Made by a program: the position numbers and the translations under genes. The notes under the pieces are model-generated. The model was not told the DNA's origin. It ran no database searches and saw only the letters and a program-made list of their open reading frames with translations. From Gp6-AA40 sp050742535 (GTDB taxonomy: Bacteria > Acidobacteriota > Vicinamibacteria > Vicinamibacterales > UBA2999): 8,204 nt of DNA. Each line of letters opens with the position of its first letter. Position 1 is the first letter of the stretch. Below are positions 1-7,023 of the stretch, one piece after another. Location: positions 1 through 8,204 of the forward strand of contig JBOGIQ010000282.1 of NCBI GenBank assembly GCA_050742535.1, read 5' to 3'.

Positions 1-1
1 G

Positions 2-388
2 CTCCGCTACTGGAGCATCACGTTCGAGGATTCGATCGGTCGATCGCTCGGAACCCTCTCCGATGCCAGCCTGCTGCCAAACGCCGCGGGCTACGTGACG
101 CTCGTGGTCAGCTTCGGCTCGACGCTCCCCGCACACGTCACGGCCGCGAATGGATACACGGCCCTCACGGCGCCGCTGCAGTCGGCGTCCCGCCTCGTGA
201 TGCGGAACTACCTGCCCGCGCCGACGTTCGGCTGCAGCACACTGAGCGTTCCGCCGCGCACGTCCGAGTATCACATCAACGGTGGATATATGGGGGAATT
301 CACCCCGGTCATTACCTTCCCGCTTGCGTCGTCGCTCCCCACCACGGCGCAGGCGGTCAACCTGAACGAACCGTGCGGTGCACCATGA
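2..388 (+). CDS. Unknown protein, C-terminal fragment (5' end outside window)
   Basis: This is an open frame entering from the left edge; 128 residues and the TGA stop are visible. A GTG at base 95 is available as a start, but the reading frame stays open and protein-like upstream of it (beginning LRYWSITFEDSIGRSLGTL), so I treat the gene as truncated by the window. The visible part has alternating hydrophobic and polar stretches typical of beta-rich domains (YVTLVVSFG, SRLVMRNYLP, FTPVITFP), two cysteines, and no membrane segment or catalytic motif that I recognise. The pattern 'RYWSITF ... GYVTLVVSFG ... LVMRNYLP' loosely recalls secreted hypothetical proteins with DUF1214-like ends; this is from memory only and is unproven. 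The gene converges with the glycosyltransferase gene on the other strand, with only 11 bases between the two stops and no hairpin terminator visible there. It is probably unrelated to the tailoring enzymes to its right. Confidence 0.72.
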   Translation, partial: LRYWSITFEDSIGRSLGTLSDASLLPNAAGYVTLVVSFGSTLPAHVTAANGYTALTAPLQSASRLVMRNYLPAPTFGCSTLSVPPRTSEYHINGGYMGEFTPVITFPLASSLPTTAQAVNLNEPCGAP

Positions 389-399
389 CACGGTACGCG

Positions 400-1725
400 T
401 CACGCGACGTCTGAGCCGCGCGATCGAGCGCCGGCGACCTGGTCTTGCAGCGCTTCGATGAGGTTTCCGGCCTGGCAGACGCCATCCTCCCTCGCCAGGC
501 GCAGCCTCCATCGTTCGCACGCCCGGCGGATTCTTTCAGAAGAGGTCATCGCGCTCACGAGCCGCGCCAGATGATCGACGGCGACGTCGTCAATTGACAG
601 CATCTCCGCGACTCCCAGCCGCACGACGCGGTTGCCGACGTCGAATTGCTCTCCGCGCATTGGTGCCGCGATTTGCGGAACGCCAGCCCAGAGCGCCCGC
701 GCGGTTGTGCCAATGCCACCGTGGTGGATGACCATCGAGGCACCCTGAAAGAGCTCGTCGAACGGTGCGTACGGCATGTAGGTGACGCGCGGCGGCAGCT
801 CGCGCGGAACGTGATCGCGGTGTGGCGTCACGAGCACGCCCGGGCGGCCCAGGCGGGCGCACGCCGCAGCGACCTTCGAAAAGAACTCGAACTGTCCGCG
901 AGCCAGGCTGCCTGTCGTCGCGACGATCGGGCGAGGCCGTCCCCCGGCCCCGCCGTCGTCCCCCGGCTCGGCCGACCCGCTGTTGCCTTCCAGCGGGAAA
1001 CCGACCGTCACCGCTTCGGCCGGCCAGTCGCGCTGGGGAGCCGCGAACCAGTCGGGCCAGAGGCAGAGTACCAGCCGGGCACGGTTCCCCCTGGACGCAT
1101 CGAGGGCCGGCAGGTCGAGCTGCCGCCGCAGCACCGGCAGGGGATGCGTCTCGGGAAACACCGGCATGCGATGGGACTCGCGGGTCAGAACGCCCTGTCG
1201 CAGGTCACGCAACCGGTCGAGCGCCGTCATCCGGCGCGGCGTCCGAGTAATCCAGCGCGCCCATGCCGGCAGCAGCCGTTCGGGATGCGGCGGATCGAAG
1301 CGGCTGGGCATCCGCCCGGGCGCAATCACGAGCCGCACCCGCGGCAGGAGACGCTTCTCGGCGACCATTGACGCCGCGGCGTCCTGACCGACCACGATCG
1401 CCCGCCCGAAGGACTGCAGCGCCTGATCGATGACCCGATAGTGGTCCGCGAGCTTGTCGAAGTAGTGCTGATTGAAGATCAGGCGGCCGCTTTTGACGTC
1501 GGCGCCGCCGCCGAACAAGCCGTCATCCGCCATCAGCCGTTCTTGATCGGCGACGGTGCCAACCGGCGTAAAGGTGAGGCCCGCATCGACCGCGGTTCGT
1601 TCGTAATAGGGATTGCCGACAAAGAGCACCGCATGACCGCGCCGCGCCAGCTCCGCGCCCACGGCGATGAGCGGACGCACCTCCCCGGCGGCGCCGAGCG
1701 TCCCGCAGATGACCACCCGCAGCAT
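400..1725 (-). CDS. GT1/MGT-family glycosyltransferase (GT-B fold)
   Basis: This protein of 441 residues has the length usual for antibiotic/macrolide-type and UDP-glucuronosyl/glucosyl-type glycosyltransferases (CAZy GT1). It should transfer a sugar from a nucleotide-sugar donor to a small-molecule or lipid acceptor in the cytoplasm. The N-terminal Rossmann half opens with VVICGTLGAAGEVRPLIAVG, then ELARRGHAVLFVGNPYY (residues 4-41), the usual acceptor-side start. The C-terminal half carries the donor signature: HHGGIGTTARALWAGVP (335-350) followed by APMRGEQFDVGNR (354-366). The family's usual DQ pair that contacts the sugar reads EQ here (359-360). An acidic, glycine-rich insert at 248-262 probably forms the interdomain linker. 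The frame extends upstream by 20 residues to base 1785, but that extension lies inside the upstream methyltransferase gene. The ATG at 1725 has an AGGA site six bases away and is followed at once by the first beta strand, so I chose it. The gene lies 8 bases after the methyltransferase stop, so the two are almost certainly co-transcribed. Donor and acceptor cannot be read from the sequence. Confidence 0.93.
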   Translation of the reverse strand: MLRVVICGTLGAAGEVRPLIAVGAELARRGHAVLFVGNPYYERTAVDAGLTFTPVGTVADQERLMADDGLFGGGADVKSGRLIFNQHYFDKLADHYRVIDQALQSFGRAIVVGQDAAASMVAEKRLLPRVRLVIAPGRMPSRFDPPHPERLLPAWARWITRTPRRMTALDRLRDLRQGVLTRESHRMPVFPETHPLPVLRRQLDLPALDASRGNRARLVLCLWPDWFAAPQRDWPAEAVTVGFPLEGNSGSAEPGDDGGAGGRPRPIVATTGSLARGQFEFFSKVAAACARLGRPGVLVTPHRDHVPRELPPRVTYMPYAPFDELFQGASMVIHHGGIGTTARALWAGVPQIAAPMRGEQFDVGNRVVRLGVAEMLSIDDVAVDHLARLVSAMTSSERIRRACERWRLRLAREDGVCQAGNLIEALQDQVAGARSRGSDVA

Positions 1726-1731
1726 GAACCG

Positions 1732-1735
1732 TCCT
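1732..1735 (-). promoter_or_regulatory. Ribosome binding site fixing the glycosyltransferase start
   Basis: Read on the minus strand the sequence is TAGGACGGTTCATG: an AGGA Shine-Dalgarno core overlapping the methyltransferase stop codon TAG, then six bases to ATG. This supports the start at 1725 over the longer upstream reading, and indicates translational coupling of the glycosyltransferase to the methyltransferase. Confidence 0.7.
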
Positions 1736-2411
1736 ACAGATGGTCGAGCGCGAGTCGCAATACCCGGTTCGACATGTTCATGCACCGCATGATGACGTTG
1801 TCGAACAGGAACTTCTTGCGTCGTTCCTTACGAAGGATTTCCTCGCTCAGGTCGCGCACGCGCTGGCGTACGACCACGGAATACAGGGCGTAATCGGAGA
1901 GGTCCTTTTCCTGGAACGGCTGCGGCTTCCGCACCTTCACACACACGCCGACACCGTACGGGTTCTTCTCCAGCCGCTCGATGGTGCAGTCTGCGAAGAT
2001 GTGCTCCATATCGGACGGTTCGTAGCGCCAGAAATCGTGCGGGTAGGCATGAAAGGGAAACCCGATCGACGGCGTCGTGATCAGCAGCACCCCGCCTGGC
2101 CTGCAGACGTTCTTCAGATTGGAAATCACCGCACGCCAGTCACGGACGTGCTCGATGATTTCGGTGGCCACCACGACGTCGAAGCTTTCGGCGCCGAGCT
2201 CGGCGACCATGCGTTCCGCGCTGCAGACGCGATCGACGCCGCGTCCCGCCGTCATGTCGATACCGACGTACTCCAACGGCCGCCACGACTCGACGATCGG
2301 TCGAAGGCTGCCGTTGACATCGATGGAGCCGACTTCGAGTATCCGCCTGCCCTCGACTTCGGCGGGATTGAGCGCCTTTGCGCAGAACACCACACACGCC
2401 ACGTTACACAT
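1734..2411 (-). CDS. Class I SAM-dependent methyltransferase
   Basis: This protein of 225 residues has a Rossmann-type methyltransferase core. Motif I, which binds SAM, is ILEVGSIDVNGSLRP (24-38). The acidic strand-2 end is YVGIDMTAG (48-56), with D52 positioned to hold the ribose hydroxyls. FDVVVATEIIEHV (77-89) is the motif typical of Methyltransf_11/UbiE-like enzymes, followed by LKNVCRPGGVLLITTPS (99-115). PHDFWRYEPSDM (124-135) is a segment common in methyltransferases of polysaccharide and natural-product loci. The C-terminal 40 residues are basic and helical (RKERRKK, 194-200). An in-frame GTG at 2432 would add seven residues. I prefer the ATG at 2411 because homologues I recall begin with a similar MCN sequence, although the site in front of it (GAAGAA) is weak. 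The gene is first in a two-gene minus-strand unit with the glycosyltransferase, which suggests it methylates the sugar or the aglycone of the same product. The substrate is unknown. Confidence 0.9.
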   Translation of the reverse strand: MCNVACVVFCAKALNPAEVEGRRILEVGSIDVNGSLRPIVESWRPLEYVGIDMTAGRGVDRVCSAERMVAELGAESFDVVVATEIIEHVRDWRAVISNLKNVCRPGGVLLITTPSIGFPFHAYPHDFWRYEPSDMEHIFADCTIERLEKNPYGVGVCVKVRKPQPFQEKDLSDYALYSVVVRQRVRDLSEEILRKERRKKFLFDNVIMRCMNMSNRVLRLALDHL

Positions 2412-2770
2412 GGATTCTTCGCTCGAATCCACGAACCATGCCGCCGTTGCGTGAACAGGGCGCTGTGCGCCGGCCGGCGCAAGGGCCCGTCAGACCGAGC
2501 GGCCCGTGATACGGTTTTCGGGGCGTCGTGATCCGCGCAGGCCGAAAACGTCGCGCAGATCTATGGTTTCGATGCGCCACCAGCCGGGATAAACATCGCC
2601 TGTCGCGGCGACTTTTGGCCTTCGCCCGCCGGCTGACGGGTTCCTAGCACCTTGCGTTCCGTGCGTTTGGCTCCCGCGCACATAGCAGCAACTTTGGCGG
2701 CCGCCTTGCTGAACTGGGAGCCGCGGCGCCGCTCCCCCGACCAACTTCGCGCGGAAACGCCCGTCCATAC
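2412..2770. other. Divergent intergenic region (about 360 bases)
   Basis: This stretch separates the minus-strand methyltransferase/glycosyltransferase pair from the plus-strand pyruvyl-transferase/FkbM pair, so it should hold promoters in both directions. I could not find a convincing -35/-10 pair on either strand, which is not surprising in GC-rich DNA. It contains a GC-rich hairpin at 2716-2736, close to the plus-strand start, and a minus-strand open stretch (2490-2768) whose last part is protein-like and ends in TGA. No clear Shine-Dalgarno site precedes the ATG at 2771; the nearest purine run (GCGGAAA) is about 14 bases away. Confidence 0.5.
2716..2736. repeat. GC-rich inverted repeat (hairpin)
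   Basis: GGGAGC (2716-2721) and GCTCCC (2731-2736) are perfect inverted copies around a nine-base centre. The overlapping inner sequence GCGGCGCCGC (2723-2732) is itself a perfect palindrome. The hairpin ends about 35 bases before the ATG at 2771 and has no T-run after it on either strand, so it does not look like an intrinsic terminator. It could be an operator or a leader hairpin for the plus-strand operon, or a chance product of GC-rich sequence. Confidence 0.35.
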
Positions 2771-3850
2771 ATGACTGCTGATTCGCCTCTCCGGCTCGCG
2801 CTTCTCAACTACGCGGACGTGAACAACTTCGGTGACGTGCTCTTTCCCATGCTGACGGCGCGGGAACTGCGGCGGCGGCTGCCCTCCGCCGCCATCGACT
2901 TCATCTCCCCGACCGGCACCGGACCGGCGCCGGCCACCCGCTACGACGCCGCGTCGCTGGCGCGATACGACGCGATTGTTCTCGCCGGCGGCGAACTGAT
3001 TCATCGCTACGACCGCGTGCTGAGCGCGATCTACGACAGCTTGGACCTCGACGCGATCGACAATCCGACCGATCTCGTATTCGGGTGGTCGCACGTGCGC
3101 GGGCCGTACAAAGCCTGGTTCGGACTCGGCGTTCCTCCGCTGGACCAGCGCGGAGCCGCCTCGATCAGAGGCGCGGCCCCCGGCCTCGACATGGTTCACG
3201 TTCGTGGAACCGGCTCCGCCCGACGACTGCGTGAGGCGGGAGGTACCTGCACGATCGGTCCGGACATCGGGTGGCTGTTCTCCGGGCTGCTGGAGACACC
3301 GCCTGCCGCTTCCAGTCGCCGCTACGTCGTGTTCCAGGCGCTGCCACCGGGCGTGCCGGAGAATCTCGGCGTCATCGTCGAGCCGTTGCGCGCGTTGGAG
3401 CGCCGCGGATTCGAGATCGTGCTGCTGCCGCTCTCGACCTGCTGGCAGGACTACGTCGTCCTCGGGCGAATCGCCGACACCTCCGGCTTCAGACTGCTGG
3501 ATTATCGGACGCCTGAACTCACGAAGCTCGAGATGCTCGCCGGTAGCGCCTTCTATGTTGGCCAGAGCATGCACGGGTTCATCTCGACGCTCGCCAGCGG
3601 GCAGCCGGCCGGCCTCTGCTTCCCCAGAGGCGACGACAAGTTCGGCGAGCTCCTGGGCGACAACGGCCTGGAAGATTTGCGCATCGACACGTGGAACGAG
3701 CTGCCGTCTCTCATCGATCGGCTTCTGCGGATCGAGACCGATAGAGTGTGTCGCCTTCGCGCCTCGACGAGCGCTCAGGCAAGCGCCGCCTTCGACGCGC
3801 TCGCGGACAACGTGCGCCGGCACGCCGAGCGCCGCCGGCGCGTGCACTGA
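2771..3850 (+). CDS. Polysaccharide pyruvyl transferase family protein
   Basis: This protein of 359 residues matches the polysaccharide pyruvyl transferase family (Pfam PS_pyruv_trans; CsaB/WcaK-like), whose members add a pyruvate ketal from phosphoenolpyruvate to sugars. Visible family features are the N-terminal NYADVNNFGDVLFPML (13-28), close to the usual 'N.GD.....' opening; DAIVLAGGELIH (67-78), the glycine-rich turn; a middle segment MVHVRGTGSARRLREAG (141-157) followed by PDIGWLF (164-170); and the C-terminal SAFYVGQSMHGFISTLASGQPA (259-280), which contains the conserved S-x-HG histidine (H268). After it comes a lysine (DDKFGELL, 288-295), as is usual. No signal peptide or membrane segment is visible, so it should be cytoplasmic. 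It is the first gene of a plus-strand pair, ending 10 bases before the FkbM methyltransferase. Many family members in biosynthetic clusters have unproven chemistry, so true pyruvylation is an inference from the family name. Confidence 0.9.
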   Translation: MTADSPLRLALLNYADVNNFGDVLFPMLTARELRRRLPSAAIDFISPTGTGPAPATRYDAASLARYDAIVLAGGELIHRYDRVLSAIYDSLDLDAIDNPTDLVFGWSHVRGPYKAWFGLGVPPLDQRGAASIRGAAPGLDMVHVRGTGSARRLREAGGTCTIGPDIGWLFSGLLETPPAASSRRYVVFQALPPGVPENLGVIVEPLRALERRGFEIVLLPLSTCWQDYVVLGRIADTSGFRLLDYRTPELTKLEMLAGSAFYVGQSMHGFISTLASGQPAGLCFPRGDDKFGELLGDNGLEDLRIDTWNELPSLIDRLLRIETDRVCRLRASTSAQASAAFDALADNVRRHAERRRRVH

Positions 3851-3851
3851 C

Positions 3852-3855
3852 AGGA
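3852..3855 (+). promoter_or_regulatory. Ribosome binding site of the FkbM methyltransferase
   Basis: AGGA is followed by five bases (CGGCC) and the ATG at 3861, immediately after the stop of the preceding gene. It decides the start against the much longer reading frame that runs back to base 3204 through the pyruvyl transferase gene in a different frame. Confidence 0.7.
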
Positions 3856-3860
3856 CGGCC

Positions 3861-4763
3861 ATGGCAATTCACCGCCTCTCGAAGCTCTTCGGCGCGCACA
3901 ACGTCACGCCTCCGCTCGACGAGCACGAGATCACGATCGGCACCCGGCGGTACCGGACGCATCGTAGCTTCCTCAACCGCCTGACGATGCACGACCGACA
4001 CGAGCCGTGGCTCGATGCGCCGTACGCCGCGGCCCTCGGGGTGAAGCCCGGCGCCATCGTCGACGTCGGCGTGAATACGGGCCAGACGATGATGAAGATG
4101 CTCGCCCTGGATCCGGACCGGAGGTACGTGGGATTCGAGCCGCAGCTTGACTGTTGCTTCTTCGTTGATCAGTTCATCCGCCGTAATCAGCTCCACACCC
4201 ACGCGCTGCTGCCGATCGGCCTTTCCAACCGCACCGGGATTGTCTCGCTCCTCAAACGATGCGCCGATGCGGATGGCGCGGCGAGCATGGTAACGGGCTT
4301 TCGGCCGGACGACTTCTACGCCGACAGACAGGCGATTTACGTGACGAAGGGAGACGATCTGATCGCGTCGCTGGCGATCGAAGATATTGCACTCATCAAG
4401 ATCGACGTCGAGGGCGGCGAGCTCGAGGTCATCGAGGGATTCACGGCTACGCTCGAGCGATGGTCGCCCTTCCTCTTCTTCGAGGTGCTCAATCACTTCC
4501 TGGTCGCGACCGGGCAGGCGCTCGACGCCGCCATGGTCGCCTTCCGCGACGGCAGGATCGAGCGGATGGAGCGCCTGCTTCGCGGGCTCGGTTATCGCAT
4601 CTTCAACATCGTGCCGGACCGACCGGTGCGGGAGGTGATGCGCATCGAGCCGCCAGTCTCGTCCGACCTGACCATCACCGACTACGTCGCTGCGCACCGC
4701 GACCACGCCCCGCAGTTGCTGGCCCGCATGGGCCCGGCCTTGGCGTCGTCTGGTCGGACGTGA
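3861..4763 (+). CDS. FkbM family SAM-dependent methyltransferase
   Basis: This protein of 300 residues has the FkbM methyltransferase fold (Methyltransf_21), a family that O-methylates hydroxyls of sugars, macrolides and other natural products. The SAM-binding motif I is AIVDVGVNTGQTMMKML (65-81). YVGFEPQ (89-95) carries the acidic residue E93 at the end of strand 2. LIKIDVEGGELEVIEGF (178-194) is the FkbM hallmark and is followed by FLFFEVLN (204-211). About 60 residues precede motif I, and a 90-residue C-terminal extension follows the core (DAAMVAFRDGRIERMERLL, then GYRIFNIVP). The start at 3861 has a good ribosome site and sits 10 bases after the pyruvyl transferase stop, so the two form one transcription unit. 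The last 89 bases are antisense to the 3' end of the radical SAM gene. The acceptor is not readable from sequence; the neighbours suggest a sugar or glycoside. Confidence 0.93.
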   Translation: MAIHRLSKLFGAHNVTPPLDEHEITIGTRRYRTHRSFLNRLTMHDRHEPWLDAPYAAALGVKPGAIVDVGVNTGQTMMKMLALDPDRRYVGFEPQLDCCFFVDQFIRRNQLHTHALLPIGLSNRTGIVSLLKRCADADGAASMVTGFRPDDFYADRQAIYVTKGDDLIASLAIEDIALIKIDVEGGELEVIEGFTATLERWSPFLFFEVLNHFLVATGQALDAAMVAFRDGRIERMERLLRGLGYRIFNIVPDRPVREVMRIEPPVSSDLTITDYVAAHRDHAPQLLARMGPALASSGRT

Positions 4764-7023
4764 CAACGAACCCACGGACGCGCGATGCGCGCCCGGACGC
4801 GTCACGAGTGGCCGAAGCGATCTCCCGCCAGTCGGCGACGACGGAGCGCACCTTGGGCAGGAGCCCTCGCAGCCAGCCGCCGATTCCGGACCCGGCGAAG
4901 TTGCCGATCCACGAGACGGGTCTTGGCCGTCGATACTCAAACACCGGCAAGGTCAGGTACCAGTCATTCTCGACGTAGATCACGCCCGCGTCGACAAGCC
5001 CCTTGAGGCATCCCTCGGGATCACGCGCAAACTCGGACTGGGTGAACGAGACTGAGGCTTTCCGGCTGCGCCAGTCGGCGATGCGCTTTCTCACGCCGCG
5101 GACTCGCCACCGCGGTGCCGTGACGGGCACACCACCATCCGACGGGCCTGCTTCGTCCGGCACGGCATTGCCTTGAATCACCGTCAGCCGCGTACTCCGG
5201 CTGCCCGAGAGCTCCTGCACGACCGCCGGCAGCTTTCGCGGACGATCGAGCGCCTGAAACACCGCGGCCGCATGATCGATGAGTCGAATATTTTGGCGGA
5301 CGAACCCCGCTCGGCGATCACGGACCAGGATCGTGTCGCCGATGCGTTCCCACGTCAGCGTGCAGCCGCGCACGTTCCACTTCTCCCGCCAGCGGGCGAG
5401 TGCCTTGCTGACAGGCTCGAAATACGGATACTCCTGCTCACCGCGCGGCTCGAAATAGTAGGCCAGCTTCGACAGGACCTCCTCGGAGAACGGGTACAAC
5501 TCGCTGTAGAACGCGGCGGGACGCAGCTCGGTTCGCGGCTGGAGGAACATCGGGCTGAAGCGGTGGTACTGCGCGGCGACGACACCGTAGATGGGCGGCT
5601 GCAGATGCACGAGCAGCCGCATATTGCGCGCCATCATCTCGTACTCCGCCGGGTCCTCCCCCGCAAAGCCGCCGAGCACGCCGTAGAACGCTGAGACGCC
5701 GCTGTCGCTGGCGTACTTCAGAAAGGCCACGTTCTGAATTCCGTGTATACCCTTGTTCATCAGGCCGAGCACGCTGCTGCTGAAGCTCTCGATGCCAGGC
5801 TGAATGCTCGTGATGCCCGCATCGGCAAGGCGATCGACCTGCTTGCGATTGAGATTGGCCTTGATCTCGTAGAAGAAGTCGACTCCGAGTTTGCGGCTGC
5901 GAGCCCAGTCGATGAACCCGCCGTAATAGCTCGTCGAGATGATGTTGTCGGTCATCGACAGATGCCTGGGCCGGTACCGTCGGACCACGTGCTCGACCTC
6001 CGCCTGAAAGCGTTCGGCGGTCTTCTGTCGGAATGCCATGCCGTTCGCATTCAGGCCGCAGAAGACGCAGTGGTGCTTGGCGCCCCACCAGCAGCCGCGT
6101 GACGACTCGAGCGTGACCGTGAGCGGCAGGTGCCGGATGTCCGACGATTCGCGATCTGAGACGTAGTCGTCGTAGTCGGGAAACGGCAGGCTGTTCAGGT
6201 CCTCCAGCGGTACGGCCACCGGCCCTCTCGTGACGCGCCCCTCGGCGTCGCGATACACGAGCCCGGGAACGTCGGCCAGCGACGAACCGTCCGCGAGCCG
6301 CCGCATGAACTCCGGAAAGGCGAAATCGACCTCGCCCGAGAACACGTAGTCGAGGAACCCGAACTGCGCGAGAAGCGTTTCGCCCATCACGTCGTCGCAG
6401 TTGGCACCTCCGAGCACGATCGTCTTCTCGGGCCACCTCGCCTTGAGCCGCCTGGCCAGGGCCAGACCCGCCATACTTTGAAAGAAGGTTGAGCTGATGC
6501 CGACCACGTCATATGAGGCGAGACGCTCGACCATCTGATGGATCGACTCGTCAGTCGTCGCTTTCAGTCGGCGCATCCACACGCCCGGCCGAGTCCGATC
6601 CTGAACGAGGCTGGACCAGGACGATGCCAGTCGCCGTTCTTTCTCCCGATCCATCGCCGACAACCGCTCGGAGATGCGCGGATCGTTGCCGTCGTGATCA
6701 GGAAACACGTGCTGAACGAACATCCATTCGTTCAGCGGCAACAGATATGACAGCGCGTTGTGCATCGCGACCCGCCGCCGCGCTCTCGTGGCCGGGAAGG
6801 ACCGGATGAAGTCGATATTCCAGTAGAAGGTACGGCAGTCGAATCCAAGCTTCTTGACGCCGGCGGACAGAATAGCCAGCCCGAGTCCGGGCACGAGCGG
6901 ACCGTACGGCGGGTAGACCAGCGCCACTCGCAGGCTCCGCGCCCGAGGAAGTGTTTCGCCCGGCATGTATCGCGAACGGGAGCCGCTACCGGACATGTCC
7001 ACGTCGCCGCTGTTGATCGTCAT
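4675..7023 (-). CDS. B12-binding radical SAM protein, RiPP maturation radical SAM protein 1-like
   Basis: This is a 782-residue cobalamin-binding radical SAM enzyme, probably a C-methyltransferase acting on an unactivated carbon of a peptide or other scaffold. Residues 31-257 form the B12-binding Rossmann domain (LRVALVYPPYGPLVPGLG; YDVVGISSTFFQSMAGLALA; IVLGGANCDD; YVFSGEVDFAFPEFMRRL); it lacks the DxHxxG histidine, so any cobalamin would not be histidine-ligated. The radical SAM cluster motif is CWWGAKHHCVFC (C311, C319, C322; CX7CX2C instead of the common CX3CX2C), continuing GLNANGMAFRQK. Later come IQPGIESFSSSVLGLMNKGI (407-426) and YGVLGGFAGEDPAEY (447-461). These motifs in this order are what I know from the RiPP maturation radical SAM protein 1 family (TIGR03975). 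The C-terminal part ends with a small helical segment and YVENDWYLTLPV (683-694), also as in that family. The protein is longer than usual because of a linker at about 606-645 and a low-complexity tail. Start: ATG 7023 is chosen; a TTG at 7092 and ATGs at residues 10 and 20 are alternatives, and none has a clear ribosome site. It follows the dioxygenase gene on the same strand. Confidence 0.93.
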   Translation of the reverse strand: MTINSGDVDMSGSGSRSRYMPGETLPRARSLRVALVYPPYGPLVPGLGLAILSAGVKKLGFDCRTFYWNIDFIRSFPATRARRRVAMHNALSYLLPLNEWMFVQHVFPDHDGNDPRISERLSAMDREKERRLASSWSSLVQDRTRPGVWMRRLKATTDESIHQMVERLASYDVVGISSTFFQSMAGLALARRLKARWPEKTIVLGGANCDDVMGETLLAQFGFLDYVFSGEVDFAFPEFMRRLADGSSLADVPGLVYRDAEGRVTRGPVAVPLEDLNSLPFPDYDDYVSDRESSDIRHLPLTVTLESSRGCWWGAKHHCVFCGLNANGMAFRQKTAERFQAEVEHVVRRYRPRHLSMTDNIISTSYYGGFIDWARSRKLGVDFFYEIKANLNRKQVDRLADAGITSIQPGIESFSSSVLGLMNKGIHGIQNVAFLKYASDSGVSAFYGVLGGFAGEDPAEYEMMARNMRLLVHLQPPIYGVVAAQYHRFSPMFLQPRTELRPAAFYSELYPFSEEVLSKLAYYFEPRGEQEYPYFEPVSKALARWREKWNVRGCTLTWERIGDTILVRDRRAGFVRQNIRLIDHAAAVFQALDRPRKLPAVVQELSGSRSTRLTVIQGNAVPDEAGPSDGGVPVTAPRWRVRGVRKRIADWRSRKASVSFTQSEFARDPEGCLKGLVDAGVIYVENDWYLTLPVFEYRRPRPVSWIGNFAGSGIGGWLRGLLPKVRSVVADWREIASATRDASGRASRVRGFVVTSDQTTPRPGPCGPATAGRGRGAQRRSR

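Noticed and set aside
389..399. Possible terminator between the two convergent genes at the left
   Set aside because: Only 11 bases separate the stops and no stem or T-run is visible there.
1726..1785. 20-residue N-terminal extension of the glycosyltransferase
   Set aside because: It lies within the methyltransferase gene. The ATG at 1725 has AGGA at proper spacing and begins the first beta strand.
3204..3860. Upstream extension of the FkbM reading frame to base 3204
   Set aside because: The extension overlaps the pyruvyl transferase gene in another frame and reads as serine/arginine-rich nonsense. The ATG at 3861 has a good ribosome site and directly precedes the domain.
2561..3862. Long minus-strand open frame (433 residues) opposite the pyruvyl transferase gene
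   Set aside because: Its product is arginine, glycine and glutamine rich with no domain pattern, and it lies antisense to a gene with clear family motifs. This is the usual shadow of a high-GC3 gene.
3711..4940. Minus-strand open frame (409 residues) opposite the FkbM gene
   Set aside because: It has low-complexity, Arg/His/Val/Asp-rich antisense composition and no recognisable motifs, and it crosses the ends of three real genes.
5438..6436. 332-residue minus-strand frame overlapping the radical SAM gene in another frame
   Set aside because: It is Arg-rich with no motifs, and it overlaps the best-supported part of the radical SAM gene on the same strand.
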